Below are positions 33,583-43,218 of a DNA stretch of 64,000 bases, in pieces. The stretch is taken from the NCBI RefSeq assembly GCF_020819555.1, contig NZ_JAJHJB010000021.1:1-64000 (forward strand), given 5' to 3'. The DNA is from Pelosinus baikalensis (GTDB taxonomy: Bacteria > Bacillota > Negativicutes > DSM-13327). The translations under genes were made by a program, and so were the position numbers. Numbering within the stretch: the stretch's first letter is position 1; each line of letters begins with the position of its first letter. The notes under the pieces were generated by a model. The model did no database searches. It was not told the DNA's origin and saw only the letters and a program-made list of their open reading frames with translations.

Positions 33583-35256
33583 TTATACTTCCATAATGAT
33601 GGGTAAAATAATTGGACGCCGACGGGTCTTTTCATAAATAAATTTACCCAGTGCATCACGGATACTAGTCTTAATCGCAGCCCATTCAGTGACTTGACCG
33701 GCCTCACATTTATCTAAGGCCTGCTTAACCTGTTGCTTGGCTTCTCCCATTAAGGAGCCAGATTCACGTACATAGACAAAACCACGAGAAACCAGATCCG
33801 GTCCAGCTACAATGCCACCTGATCCTTTATCCATCGTAACGACAACAATAAGAACCCCATCCTGAGATAGCATTTGACGGTCACGAAGAACAATGTTACC
33901 AACATCACCTACACCCAACCCATCAACAAAAACCTTGCCTGCGGTTACTTTCCCAGCTAACTTTCCGGTTACCCCATCGACGCCTTGCTCAAATTCAAAA
34001 ACCTGTCCATTTGTACCTATAAAGATATTCTCTTTCGGGATTCCCAGGTCTTGTGCAAGCTTACCATGAGTAATCAGCATTCGATGCTCTCCATGTACTG
34101 GGATTAAAAATTGAGGCCGAACCAGAGTTAACATTAACTTTAATTCTTCTTGGCTGGCGTGACCAGAAACATGAATCCCCATGGAACGTTCATGAATGAC
34201 TTCTGCACCCAAACGTAATAAGGCATCAATCGTTTTCGATACTGACTTTTCGTTGCCAGGGATTGGTGTAGCAGAAATGATGATTGTATCACTTGGAGTA
34301 ATCGCTACTTTTCGGTGATCGCTCAACGCCATTCGCGTCAATGCAGACATCGGTTCCCCTTGGCTGCCAGTCGTCAAAATTAAGATCTGGTTATCGGGAT
34401 AGTTTTTTATCTCATCTATATCAATTATTGTTCCTTCAGGGACGAGTAAGTATTCAAGTTCTCTGGCAATGTTTATAACGTTTATCATACTGCGGCCGAT
34501 AATTGCCACTTTTCGGCCATTCTTACAAGCAGAATTTATCGCCTGCTGGACACGCAATACGTTTGATGCAAAAGTTGCTAAAAGAATTCGACCTTTCGCA
34601 CCGTTAAATGCCTCATCTAGAACAGCGCCAACGGTACGCTCCGATTTGGTAAAGCCGGGACGTTCCGCGTTGGTACTGTCTGACATTAAGACTAGTACAC
34701 CTTCATTTCCGAGTTGCGCGAATTTAGGAAGATCAATTACTTTGCCATCTACTGGTGTATAATCAATTTTAAAGTCGCCTGTGTGAACAATCGTACCTAC
34801 TGGCGTACGAAAATATATTCCTACAACATCAGGAATAGAATGATTTCCTTGAATAAACCCTACCTGAATACTGCCAAAGGTCAGTTCATCACCTGGTTTT
34901 ATTGGAATCAAGGTATAATTCGCTACATTATTTTCTTTTAACCGAACTTCGGCTATGCCCATCGCCAGCCGCGTACCATACACTGGTACATCAATTTGTT
35001 TTAAGAAATAGGATAAGGATCCAATATGGTCCTCATGACCGTGGGTGATCACAACTGCCCGTATCTTATCCTGATTTTCAAGAAGATAAGTAATGTCGGG
35101 TATCACTAAGTCAATCCCTAACATTTCATCTTCGGGGAATGCTAAACCACAGTCAAGTACGACGATGTCATCGCCATAGCGAATCACTGTCATGTTTTTG
35201 CCGATTTCGCCGAGTCCACCTAGTGGAATGATGGCGAGCTTATTTTGTTTTTCCAA
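33583..35256 (-). CDS. rnj: Ribonuclease J
   Basis: The protein is about 557 residues and is a metallo-beta-lactamase/beta-CASP nuclease. Metal-binding HGHEDHIGS (residues about 70-78), the CASP motifs (SDSTNAERPG, HVSGHASQEE, IPVHGEHRM) and a C-terminal domain are all present. It is an endo/5'-3' exoribonuclease for mRNA decay and rRNA maturation. I choose TTG 35254-35256 as start because GGAGG lies nine bases upstream; the ATG at 35271 overlaps that GGAGG and has no site of its own. It is a single-gene unit. Confidence 0.92.
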   Translation of the reverse strand: MEKQNKLAIIPLGGLGEIGKNMTVIRYGDDIVVLDCGLAFPEDEMLGIDLVIPDITYLLENQDKIRAVVITHGHEDHIGSLSYFLKQIDVPVYGTRLAMGIAEVRLKENNVANYTLIPIKPGDELTFGSIQVGFIQGNHSIPDVVGIYFRTPVGTIVHTGDFKIDYTPVDGKVIDLPKFAQLGNEGVLVLMSDSTNAERPGFTKSERTVGAVLDEAFNGAKGRILLATFASNVLRVQQAINSACKNGRKVAIIGRSMINVINIARELEYLLVPEGTIIDIDEIKNYPDNQILILTTGSQGEPMSALTRMALSDHRKVAITPSDTIIISATPIPGNEKSVSKTIDALLRLGAEVIHERSMGIHVSGHASQEELKLMLTLVRPQFLIPVHGEHRMLITHGKLAQDLGIPKENIFIGTNGQVFEFEQGVDGVTGKLAGKVTAGKVFVDGLGVGDVGNIVLRDRQMLSQDGVLIVVVTMDKGSGGIVAGPDLVSRGFVYVRESGSLMGEAKQQVKQALDKCEAGQVTEWAAIKTSIRDALGKFIYEKTRRRPIILPIIMEV

Positions 35257-35668
35257 GAAAAATACCTCCATTATTTGAGTTTATATATTAATTTACATAT
35301 TCACTAATAAGATGTTCCGCAAATCAACCACTGCCTAAAAGATGGATGATTTCATCTCAATGTTCACAAATCCAAATATCCGCTCATAACTATTGTTTAT
35401 TATTATACTCTATGTTGCTTGAATATACAAGTTTTCACAGCAGTATCTATACCAGATATTTCCTTATGAATGTACAAATAAATAATCTACTAAATTCTTT
35501 ATTTATATGTCTTCTGTATAGAATTTTCATTTTTTTATTTCTTTCAGAAAATACTATTAAATTGTATTCTGTAAGCAATCTATGTATAATGAATTCTATC
35601 AAACATCGGACACGGCTTTTCTGAAAGTGGAAAGCCATTATTATATCAAAACAGGAGGTTTTTTTCTA
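35257..35668. other. Divergent promoter region
   Basis: AT-rich spacer between the divergent RNase J and SulP genes. No hairpin or gene is visible. An open frame in 35582-35668 is only an upstream extension of the SulP frame. Confidence 0.5.
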
Positions 35669-37120
35669 TTGCAACTACAATTATATAAGTCTTGGTTTTC
35701 GAACACCCGCATGGATATTTTGGCAGGCATAACAGTAGCCTTTGCATTAATTCCTGAAGCCATTGCATTTTCCATTATTGCTGGGGTAAGTCCCATGACT
35801 GGTCTCTATGCTTCTTTTTGCATCGCTGTTGTTATTTCTATTGTTGGCGGAAGACCAGGCATGATATCCGCTGCTACAGGTGCTATGGCATTACTTATGG
35901 TAACGCTGGTGAAAGACCATGGTATAGAATACTTATTTGCCGCAACCATATTGGCAGGAATTTTACAATATGCCATGGGCATTCTAAAACTGGGACGCTT
36001 TATCACCTTTGTACCCCACTCTGTAATGACAGGATTTGTTAACTCTCTAGCTATACTGATTTTCTTAGCGCAGTTGCCCCATTTTATTGGACAGAACTGG
36101 GTCATGTACGCACTAGTAGCCTTTACACTGGCTATCATTTATCTTTTACCATTGATTACGAAAGCTGTTCCCTCTGCATTAGTAGCAATTATTATTGTAT
36201 CCATGACCACGATTGGCTTAGGACTGCATGTGAATACTGTCGGGGACATGGGAACCATTACAAATTCGCTCCCCATCTTTCATTTACCTCAAGTATTATT
36301 TAGTACGGATACTCTCTTAATTATTTTTCCCTATTCACTGTCTCTTGCTCTCGTAGGCATCCTGGAATCACTTCTAACGGCAACGATCGTTGATGAAATG
36401 ACAGATACCAAGAGTAATAAGAATAAAGAAATCCGCGGACAAGGTTTTGCAAATGTCATTGCAGGATTCTTTGGCGGCATGGCAGGCTGTGCGATGATTG
36501 GTCAATCCGTCATTAATGTGAAGTCTGGTGGTCGTACACGCTTATCCACTTTCGTAGCCGGCGTTTTCTTATTATTTTTAATTATTGTCTTGGGTAATGT
36601 GGTGAAACAAATTCCCATGGCTGCCCTCGTCGGGGTAATGATCATGGTTTCCATTGGGACATTTGATTGGGGTTCTTTGCAGAATATGAAAAAAATCCCC
36701 ACTGGGGACGTTATCGTCATGCTTACTACTGTAGCAATTGTCGTGACCACTCATGATCTTTCGAAAGGTGTCATGGCTGGAGTTTTGTTGAGTGCCTTGA
36801 TCTTTGCCTGGAGAGTGGCTGAGCTTCGCACGGTTGCTTCTATACAAATAGATGGCAGTAAATGTTACAACATTTCTGGTCAGATGTTTTTTGGTACTAC
36901 CTCTGATTTTGCCAGCCAGTTCCGTTACAATGAAGACCCTAACGTCGTTATCATTGACTTTGCTAATTCGCACGTGTGGGATCATTCCGCTGTGAATGCC
37001 ATTGCAAAAGTAATTCTCAAATACCAGCAACTCGACAAAAAAGTAACGATTATTGGTCTGAATGAAGAAAGTGAATTGCTTGTTGAAAGAATCGGGCTCT
37101 ATGCTCCAAGCGGACACTAA
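35669..37120 (+). CDS. SulP-family anion transporter with STAS domain
   Basis: The product is 483 residues from TTG 35669, which sits 10 bases after AGGAGG and gives the standard start (MQLQLYKSWFSNTRMDILAGITVAF). About twelve membrane segments carry the SulP marks ALIPEAIAFSIIAGVSPMTGLYA split over helix 1-2 and TATIVDEMTDTKSNKNKEI. A STAS domain covers residues about 380-480 (VIIDFANSHVWDHSAV). It exchanges or imports sulfate, bicarbonate or other anions. No sulfate-assimilation gene is adjacent. The gene is convergent with a UspA-type gene, a pairing often seen for SulP transporters. Confidence 0.9.
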   Translation: MQLQLYKSWFSNTRMDILAGITVAFALIPEAIAFSIIAGVSPMTGLYASFCIAVVISIVGGRPGMISAATGAMALLMVTLVKDHGIEYLFAATILAGILQYAMGILKLGRFITFVPHSVMTGFVNSLAILIFLAQLPHFIGQNWVMYALVAFTLAIIYLLPLITKAVPSALVAIIIVSMTTIGLGLHVNTVGDMGTITNSLPIFHLPQVLFSTDTLLIIFPYSLSLALVGILESLLTATIVDEMTDTKSNKNKEIRGQGFANVIAGFFGGMAGCAMIGQSVINVKSGGRTRLSTFVAGVFLLFLIIVLGNVVKQIPMAALVGVMIMVSIGTFDWGSLQNMKKIPTGDVIVMLTTVAIVVTTHDLSKGVMAGVLLSALIFAWRVAELRTVASIQIDGSKCYNISGQMFFGTTSDFASQFRYNEDPNVVIIDFANSHVWDHSAVNAIAKVILKYQQLDKKVTIIGLNEESELLVERIGLYAPSGH

Positions 37121-37133
37121 TAAGATAAAACTA

Positions 37134-37169
37134 AAACTCACTACTCCATTTTTTTGGGGTAGTGAGTTT
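37134..37169. terminator. Bidirectional terminator
   Basis: AAACTCACTACTCC (37134-37147), loop of T's, GGGGTAGTGAGTTT (37156-37169) with flanking A and T runs, between the convergent SulP and UspA genes. Confidence 0.88.
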
Positions 37170-37595
37170 TTATTTGATGATCATCACGGGGCATTTAGCT
37201 ACATGAACAATTTGTTTACTCACGCTTCCTATAACAAATTCTTGCAATTTATTTAGTCCTCTACTTCCAACAATCAGCAGATCATAGCCTTCTGTTTCTG
37301 CCTTCTTAACGATTTCCTCCGCTGGATCACCAAGGCCAACTGCTAAATTATACGAAATTTTCTCTTGCTTAAAAAGACGTTCTGTTTGTATTATGGCCAG
37401 GCGTGCCTCTTTCTCAAGGAGTGATTGAATGTCAAAATTGGCTTGAATTAAACTGTTCTTTGATGGAATTTCTAGAGTGACGTGAAAAAGTGTGACAGTT
37501 ACATTTCCCAACTGCAATGCAAACTCAACCGTCTTTTCCGCAGCACGGTGAGCATGCATAGAACCATCTATGGCTAACAGTATTTTCTTAAACAA
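37170..37595 (-). CDS. Universal stress protein (UspA family)
   Basis: The 141-residue protein has the Usp start (KKILLAIDGSMHAHRAAEK) and the ATP-binding G-2x-G-9x-G-S pattern (VGSRGLNKLQEFVIGSVSKQ). It is probably an ATP-binding stress protein. It is convergent to the SulP transporter, which may be its functional partner. The stop directly abuts the shared terminator. Confidence 0.9.
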   Translation of the reverse strand: MFKKILLAIDGSMHAHRAAEKTVEFALQLGNVTVTLFHVTLEIPSKNSLIQANFDIQSLLEKEARLAIIQTERLFKQEKISYNLAVGLGDPAEEIVKKAETEGYDLLIVGSRGLNKLQEFVIGSVSKQIVHVAKCPVMIIK

Positions 37596-37927
37596 ACCCT
37601 ATCAGCTCCCTAGTAACAACATATAATACCTCCAGCATTTTCACCCTTTAACAAAAATACTTTCAATAGCTTTTATTATATGATGAAAGTATATATATGT
37701 ACATCTAATTTTCAGAAAAATAGAAATTTTACAAGAATCTCACTACAGCCCATCAATCAGAGCGTACGAATAAGAGGACAGACCGCTGGCGGGGTATGTG
37801 CCAGTTTTTCAGATACCATGACAGTGGCCTATCCTAAAAATTACTCCTTAGACTTTGTGAATTTACTTTTAAGCCTTTATTGTGGCGAATTACCTATCTG
37901 AGAACAATACCTTCGCTAACCGAACTA
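37596..37927. other. Gene-free spacer
   Basis: It is the upstream region of the UspA gene and the downstream region of the Dps-like gene. Frames here lack a ribosome-binding site and any family pattern. I see no other feature. Confidence 0.45.
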
Positions 37928-38398
37928 TTAACATCTTGTTAAATAAGCATTAAAGAACCAGATATATTTTTCAAAAAAACAAATGCCTTCACCTAATAGT
38001 CCGCAATCATCATTGGCGTCTTTAATCATATTTTTAATTTTTTTTAGTAAGCTCACCATACAACAAAAGTCATCTATTATTATTTCAGCTACTCTTTGAG
38101 AACTTAAATTTGTATTGGGAAGTTCCCGTATTGTGGCAACTTCAAGATAATCTTGTGTTGAAGCTAGAGGTTGATAACCTAACATTTTAATCCTTTCAGC
38201 AACAGCATCAAATTTATCTGCAATTGCCTCATAGAGTATTTGTGTTTGTTCATGTAAGTCAAAAAAACCTATGCCTACCACATTCCAATGCATGTTATGG
38301 AGTTTCACAAACAGTATATTGAGATTTGCTAAATATATGTTTAGACCTTCAACTACCTCACAAACTTGTTCCTGATCGTGTATACAGTGTTTACTCAT
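37928..38398 (-). CDS. Dps/ferritin-like protein
   Basis: The 156-residue protein has the Dps four-helix pattern with the intersubunit ferroxidase residues in LHNMHWNVVGIGFFDLHEQ (His, His, Asp, Glu) followed by DKFDAVAERI. Dps proteins form a 12-mer, oxidise iron with peroxide and protect DNA. The N-terminus is short and Cys-containing, without the basic DNA-binding tail. An AT-rich palindrome-like stretch upstream (TTATAATATTCTATG) is a weak PerR/Fur-site candidate. Confidence 0.88.
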   Translation of the reverse strand: MSKHCIHDQEQVCEVVEGLNIYLANLNILFVKLHNMHWNVVGIGFFDLHEQTQILYEAIADKFDAVAERIKMLGYQPLASTQDYLEVATIRELPNTNLSSQRVAEIIIDDFCCMVSLLKKIKNMIKDANDDCGLLGEGICFFEKYIWFFNAYLTRC

Positions 38399-38513
38399 TG
38401 AGATAAAGCCTCCTTACTTTTTAGATAGTAACCTTTATAATATTCTATGTAAACAGTAAGAATTTTGCGACAGAGCAAAGCCATGTTATTATCCCCTTTC
38501 CCATACGCACCAA

Positions 38514-38554
38514 AACCGCCCCTACCCTCAAACGTTCTGAGGACAGGAGCGGTT
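38514..38554 (-). terminator. Intrinsic terminator, repeated family copy 3
   Basis: AACCGCCCCTACCCTCA (38514-38530) pairs with TGAGGACAGGAGCGGTT (38538-38554), and on the minus strand TTTTGG follows. It resembles the hairpins at 29838-29869 and 30149-30186. Confidence 0.8.
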
Positions 38555-38555
38555 C

Positions 38556-38618
38556 ATAATATTCTACTGCTACGGACTTCGCCACGTTTCTTGGCTCATC
38601 TACGTCTCGCAGCGGTAA
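38556..38618 (-). pseudogene. glmS 3'-end remnant
   Basis: The minus strand translates to LRDVDEPRNVAKSVAVE, matching the C-terminus GCDVDKPRNLAKSVTVE of the intact GlmS at 39628. It lacks everything upstream and its original stop, and lies between the hydrolase gene and the terminator. It is a remnant of a second glmS copy. Confidence 0.8.
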
Positions 38619-38629
38619 AAAGCACGAGG

Positions 38630-39346
38630 TCAGGACTTGACTTGAAAAATAGTATCTCCCAGCCACTGTCTAAAATATCGCAATTGTTCGTTCGTATGGA
38701 AATAATGTTCCCCATGTTCCAACACATGCAATTTGCAATGATAACGTTCAACAAAATCTGAGACTACATCAAACTCAGAAAGATTGTCATCTGAACCATA
38801 GAGAATCGCAGTTGGCTTATCCCATGTGTCGATAGGATTGGATTTTACATAGCAATAATAATCCCAGTAAAGTGTTTGTCCTATTGGCGTTTCAATCTCT
38901 TTTTCGACTTTTAATCTTTCCTCACCTACATTGAACCATGACATCATATTATTTATGATGCGCTCCATGTTTAATACAGGCGAAAGAAACAGACATTGTT
39001 CGAGTGGCAAATCCCGGTATGTAAGTAAGCTGAAATATGCCCCCATGCTACAAGCAAACAAGCTTATATTATTTGAAATAGTCCGTGCATAATCCATGAT
39101 AGTAGTAAGGTCTCTAACACAGTTTTGAACTTTGCAAGCATAATCTTCATCTTTACGGTCTCCATGTTCAGGTAAGTCAAAACTCAGCACCTGATACCTT
39201 TTGGCAGTTGCTTCTTCTGCAAAGACTACAATCGCGTCATCATCCTTACTGGACATGTTTCCGTGAACAGCAATAAATAGTTTAGCCGATGGCTCTCCCC
39301 ACAGAATTCCAGGAATACCTTGAATCATCAAATTCGTCTTTATCAT
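38630..39346 (-). CDS. Alpha/beta hydrolase
   Basis: The 238-residue protein has an alpha/beta hydrolase pattern: an HG motif (FIAVHGNMSS), the nucleophile Ser in FACSMGAY (x-Ser-x-Gly, with Cys in place of the first Gly), an Asp in LYGSDDNLSEFD and a His near the end (EHGEHYF). No signal peptide is seen, so it is cytoplasmic. The substrate is unknown. Confidence 0.75.
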   Translation of the reverse strand: MIKTNLMIQGIPGILWGEPSAKLFIAVHGNMSSKDDDAIVVFAEEATAKRYQVLSFDLPEHGDRKDEDYACKVQNCVRDLTTIMDYARTISNNISLFACSMGAYFSLLTYRDLPLEQCLFLSPVLNMERIINNMMSWFNVGEERLKVEKEIETPIGQTLYWDYYCYVKSNPIDTWDKPTAILYGSDDNLSEFDVVSDFVERYHCKLHVLEHGEHYFHTNEQLRYFRQWLGDTIFQVKS

Positions 39347-39584
39347 TACGTTCCTCCCCCATAAAACATAGTGTTTGCCTTATTTGAGGTCTTTTTTATA
39401 AAACTTCACAATACGCTCTCTTATGTTATTGCGTGGATTATTAAGCACGTTTTGTTAAAGGACGTCGGCTGCTGAAACGTCCTGACATCTTCAGTACATT
39501 TTGCCCGCTGTGTCGTAGATCAGGATCGATACGTTCAAAATGGAATAAGGCGTTTGCTCACGTACTCAAAAGTAAAATATCACA

Positions 39585-39616
39585 AATAACGGGGAGTGAA
39601 ATCACTCCCCGTTATT
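39585..39616 (-). terminator. Terminator after glmS
   Basis: AATAACGGGGAGTG (39585-39598), loop AAAT, CACTCCCCGTTATT (39603-39616), a perfect 14-bp stem 11 bases after the glmS stop. The T tract is weak. Confidence 0.75.
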
Positions 39617-39627
39617 CAATAACTTTA

Positions 39628-41457
39628 CTATTCTACTGTTACGCTCTTCGCCAAGTTTCTTGGTTTATCTACGTCGCAGCCGCGAGTTACGGCAGCGTAG
39701 TAGGCCAATAATTGGAGGGGAAGAACAGCGAGGATTGGTGCTAAGAATTTATCAGCTTGTGGGATGAAGATGGTATGATCCACATATTTCTTGATTTGCT
39801 CATCACCGCGCTGAGCGATGCCAATAACAACGGCATCACGAGCTTTGACTTCTTTGATGTTGCTGAGTGTTTTTTCGTATACATCATGTTGCGTAGCTAG
39901 AGCGATAACGGGTACGCCTTCAATAATGAGAGCTAACGTACCATGTTTTAATTCCCCAGCAGCATAGGCTTCTGCATGAATGTAGGAAATCTCTTTCAGC
40001 TTCAAAGCGCCTTCTAAGGCTACAGCATAATCTAAAGAACGACCAATGAAGAATACATCTTCATTAAAACCATATTTTTGTGCAAAAGTCTTAATGGATT
40101 CCACATCTTCTAATATTTCGTGCAATTGGGCTGGCAGATTACGCAAACCAGAGATTAGCTCACGACTGCGTTCTGGTGTAATGGTATCACGGAGTCCTGC
40201 AATATAAATCGCCAACATGCTCATGAGAACTAGTTGGGTCGTATATGCTTTTGTTGAAGCTACCGCAATTTCTGGACCTGCCCAAGTATAGATGACTTGA
40301 TCAGCCTCACGGGAAATCGAAGATCCAACTACATTGGTAATAGCCAGTGTTTTAGCTCCAAGACGTTTTGCTTCTTTCAAAGCGGCTAAAGTGTCTAGTG
40401 TTTCACCGGATTGGCTCACCACAATTGCTAAGGTATTTTCATCCACTAGAGGTGAACGGTAGCGGAATTCAGAAGCTACGTCTACTTCTACAGGAATACG
40501 AGACAAGGATTCAAGATAATATTTGCCTACAAGACCAGCATTATAAGCAGTGCCGCAAGCTACAACCACTATTTTTTTGATCGCTGCCATTTCTTGTTTG
40601 GTCCATTTTAGTTCATCCAAGATGATATGACTATCATCTTTTGCTAAACGGCTGGACATGGTTTCTCGAATGGCTCTTGGCTGTTCATAGATTTCTTTGA
40701 TCATGAAATGTTCATAGCCGCCTTTTTCAGCAGCTTCTGCATCCCAATGTACTTCAAATACTTTTTTGGTAATGGGGACCCCTTGACGATTCATAACCCA
40801 TACAGAATCTTTGGTGACAACAGCCAATTCTCCGTCACTTAAGATATAGGTTCTGCGGGTGCGATTAATGATGGCTGGAATGTCAGATGCGATAAAATTC
40901 TCGCCTTCTCCTAAACCAATGACCAATGGATTGTCTTGTTTCGTGCAGATAATTTTATCTGGCTCATGTTTTGTCATAAATACTAAGGCATAGGAGCCTT
41001 CAATTTCTGATAATACTTGCTTTACTGCCGCTTCGAAATCACCTTTGTAATATTCTTCTACTAGATGAGCTACTACTTCCGTATCTGTCTCAGAAGCAAA
41101 AATATGACCTTTTGCAATGAGTTTTTCTTTTAAGTGCATGTAGTTTTCAATAATACCATTATGCACTACAACAAAATCTCCTGAGCAGTCCGTATGAGGA
41201 TGGGAGTTTACATCAGAAGGACGACCATGAGTTGCCCAGCGAGTGTGCCCAATACCTAAGCTCCCAACAAGCTGGTTGCTTTCTAATTTCTTTTCTAAAT
41301 TTGCTAAGCGACCTACACTTTTTTCTACATGAATCTGTGTTCCATCATATACAGCAATTCCTGCAGAATCATAACCCCGATATTCCAGTTTGCTTAAACC
41401 ATCCATCAAAAATGTTGAGGCCTGTTCAGGGCCTATATAGCCAACGATACCACACAT
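39628..41457 (-). CDS. glmS: Glutamine--fructose-6-phosphate aminotransferase
   Basis: The 609-residue protein has the N-terminal Cys nucleophile (MCGIVGYIG), the glutaminase domain (GHTRWATHG) and two SIS isomerase domains (VACGTAYNAG, VSQSGETLDT, SQSG-type), ending DKPRNLAKSVTVE. It makes glucosamine-6-phosphate for peptidoglycan and LPS. I choose ATG 41455-41457 because GGAGG lies nine bases upstream and the Cys must follow the initiator Met. A glmS ribozyme precedes it, so the mRNA is cut when GlcN6P is abundant. Confidence 0.97.
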   Translation of the reverse strand: MCGIVGYIGPEQASTFLMDGLSKLEYRGYDSAGIAVYDGTQIHVEKSVGRLANLEKKLESNQLVGSLGIGHTRWATHGRPSDVNSHPHTDCSGDFVVVHNGIIENYMHLKEKLIAKGHIFASETDTEVVAHLVEEYYKGDFEAAVKQVLSEIEGSYALVFMTKHEPDKIICTKQDNPLVIGLGEGENFIASDIPAIINRTRRTYILSDGELAVVTKDSVWVMNRQGVPITKKVFEVHWDAEAAEKGGYEHFMIKEIYEQPRAIRETMSSRLAKDDSHIILDELKWTKQEMAAIKKIVVVACGTAYNAGLVGKYYLESLSRIPVEVDVASEFRYRSPLVDENTLAIVVSQSGETLDTLAALKEAKRLGAKTLAITNVVGSSISREADQVIYTWAGPEIAVASTKAYTTQLVLMSMLAIYIAGLRDTITPERSRELISGLRNLPAQLHEILEDVESIKTFAQKYGFNEDVFFIGRSLDYAVALEGALKLKEISYIHAEAYAAGELKHGTLALIIEGVPVIALATQHDVYEKTLSNIKEVKARDAVVIGIAQRGDEQIKKYVDHTIFIPQADKFLAPILAVLPLQLLAYYAAVTRGCDVDKPRNLAKSVTVE

Positions 41458-41504
41458 ATGGTAATTCCTCCTAAATTTCAAATAAAATTCAAATCATTCT
41501 GTCA

Positions 41505-41695
41505 ATCTGCCCCAGTCGCTTTGTCCTGCAAGTTACCTTACAGTTTTGTCGCTGTTTAGCGGCCGCAGAGTAGCCGAGAGGTATCCGCTGAATCGTCTCG
41601 ATAAACCTCTTCCTCGTCAACTTTGCGTCAACATGCCCTTATACAGGCTGCCACCGAGATGTGGTACTATGTCACGCAAGCTCCAGCGCTATAAT
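41505..41695 (-). ncRNA. glmS ribozyme: glmS ribozyme/riboswitch
   Basis: In the 5' leader of glmS the minus strand reads ATA|GCGC (cleavage A41691/G41690), then the conserved core GTTGACGAGG, AAGAGGTTTATCGAGA, and CAGCGGATACCTCTCGG. These match the P2.1/P2.2 core of glmS ribozymes. It self-cleaves with glucosamine-6-phosphate as cofactor and destabilises the glmS mRNA. The 3' boundary is approximate. Confidence 0.9.
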
Positions 41696-41786
41696 GATTA
41701 CTTTTGGTTCTGATTTCTTGTAAAATGTAGTTTCCACCAATCTTCTTTGCTTTATCCATTTCTCACCCCCTATTAATATTATACAT

Positions 41787-41818
41787 ATGCAAAGGAGCAC
41801 CATTGTGCTCCTTTGCAT
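41787..41818. terminator. Hairpin after glmM
   Basis: ATGCAAAGGAGCAC (41787-41800), loop CATT, GTGCTCCTTTGCAT (41805-41818), a perfect 14-bp stem downstream of glmM. The T tract is short. Confidence 0.7.
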
Positions 41819-41852
41819 TTACATTGTAATATAAACAACGACTTTGGTCAAC

Positions 41853-43196
41853 TCATCCTTGTTCTTTTTTTACCACAGCAGCGATGTCATGTACAATCTG
41901 CTCCAGCTCTGTCATACATGGACCTTCTGCCATGACACGAATTAATTGCTCTGTACCGGAAGGGCGGACTAAGATACGTCCATTTTCTCCTAGCTGGGCA
42001 TTGCTTTTTTCGATGGAGCGAGTAATCGCCTCATTTTTTTCCCAGCCATCTTTACTTGCTACAGAAACATTCACCAGCAATTGGGGATAACGAGTCATAA
42101 CACCTGCGAGTTCCGCCATGCTTTTACCGCTCTTTTTCAAAGCTGCAATCAATTGAAGAGCTGTTAATATACCATCCCCTGTTGTACTATGCTCGGCAAA
42201 TATCACATGTCCTGATTGTTCTCCACCTAGCATGAATGATTTTTCCAGCATCGCTTCTAGTACATAACGGTCACCTACTGCTGTTACTTCGACTTTACCG
42301 CCTGCCTTTTTTATCGCTTGGTATAAGCCGATATTACTCATCACAGTAGCAACTAAAGTATTATCTTTTAGTTTGTTCGCCTTTAATTGATCTAGTGCAC
42401 AAATGACCATCATTTGATCACCATCAACAATAACACCTTTTTCATCTACTGCCAGGCAGCGATCTGCATCACCATCATGGGCAATGCCAAAATCGGCTTT
42501 ATGGTGGACTACAGCTTCTTGCAGTCCTTCCATGTGGGTAGAACCACAGTTAGCATTGATATTAATGCCTGTAGGTTTATTATTTATGGTAATGACCTTG
42601 GCACCTAGCCGTTCATATACGATCGGTCCTACTTCATAGGCTGCTCCATGAGCACAATCCACTACCATTTTTAATCCTGTGAAATCTACATCCACTGTAT
42701 TTACTAAATAATCGATATATTCCTTTAGTAGATCATGGCGATGCAGTATGGTGCCAACTCCATCACCAACGGGGCGCTCCATGTCTTCTTTATAGGTAAA
42801 TACCAGTTCTTCCAGTTCATCTTCTACAGCATCAGGCAATTTATAACCTGACCCTGCAAAGAATTTGATTCCGTTGTCAGGATATGGATTGTGAGATGCA
42901 GAAATAACAATCCCAGCTTGGGCATTGATTTTTCCTGCTAAATAGGCTACTGCCGGAGTGGGAACCACCCCTAATAATATTGCCTGCCCTCCTGCGGAGC
43001 AAATCCCAGCTGCTAATGCAGCTTCAAGCATATGTCCTGAAACCCGTGTATCACGACCAATCACCATGACCGGACTGGTATGATATTCTCTACCAAAATA
43101 GGTTGTTGCTGCCCAGCCTAATTTAAAAGCTAATTCTGGCGTTAACTGTGCATTGGCTACCCCACGTACGCCATCTGTTCCAAAAAGTCTACCCAT
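41853..43196 (-). CDS. glmM: Phosphoglucosamine mutase
   Basis: The 447-residue protein has the phosphoserine loop ISASHNPYPDNG, the Mg site DGDADRC and the C-terminal phosphate-binding RPSGTEQLIRV. It converts GlcN6P to GlcN1P. It lies in the conserved neighbourhood cdaA-cdaR-glmM-glmS, in which CdaA, CdaR and GlmM interact. Here a FAD-dehydrogenase gene separates cdaR and glmM. ATG 43194-43196 has a GGGGGAACG site upstream. Confidence 0.96.
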   Translation of the reverse strand: MGRLFGTDGVRGVANAQLTPELAFKLGWAATTYFGREYHTSPVMVIGRDTRVSGHMLEAALAAGICSAGGQAILLGVVPTPAVAYLAGKINAQAGIVISASHNPYPDNGIKFFAGSGYKLPDAVEDELEELVFTYKEDMERPVGDGVGTILHRHDLLKEYIDYLVNTVDVDFTGLKMVVDCAHGAAYEVGPIVYERLGAKVITINNKPTGININANCGSTHMEGLQEAVVHHKADFGIAHDGDADRCLAVDEKGVIVDGDQMMVICALDQLKANKLKDNTLVATVMSNIGLYQAIKKAGGKVEVTAVGDRYVLEAMLEKSFMLGGEQSGHVIFAEHSTTGDGILTALQLIAALKKSGKSMAELAGVMTRYPQLLVNVSVASKDGWEKNEAITRSIEKSNAQLGENGRILVRPSGTEQLIRVMAEGPCMTELEQIVHDIAAVVKKEQG

Positions 43197-43218
43197 ATAT
43201 TTTACGTTCCCCCTTTTC

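Noticed and set aside
35582..35668. 29-residue N-terminal extension of the SulP transporter
   Set aside because: The TTG at 35669 has AGGAGG at the right distance and begins the family's normal N-terminus.
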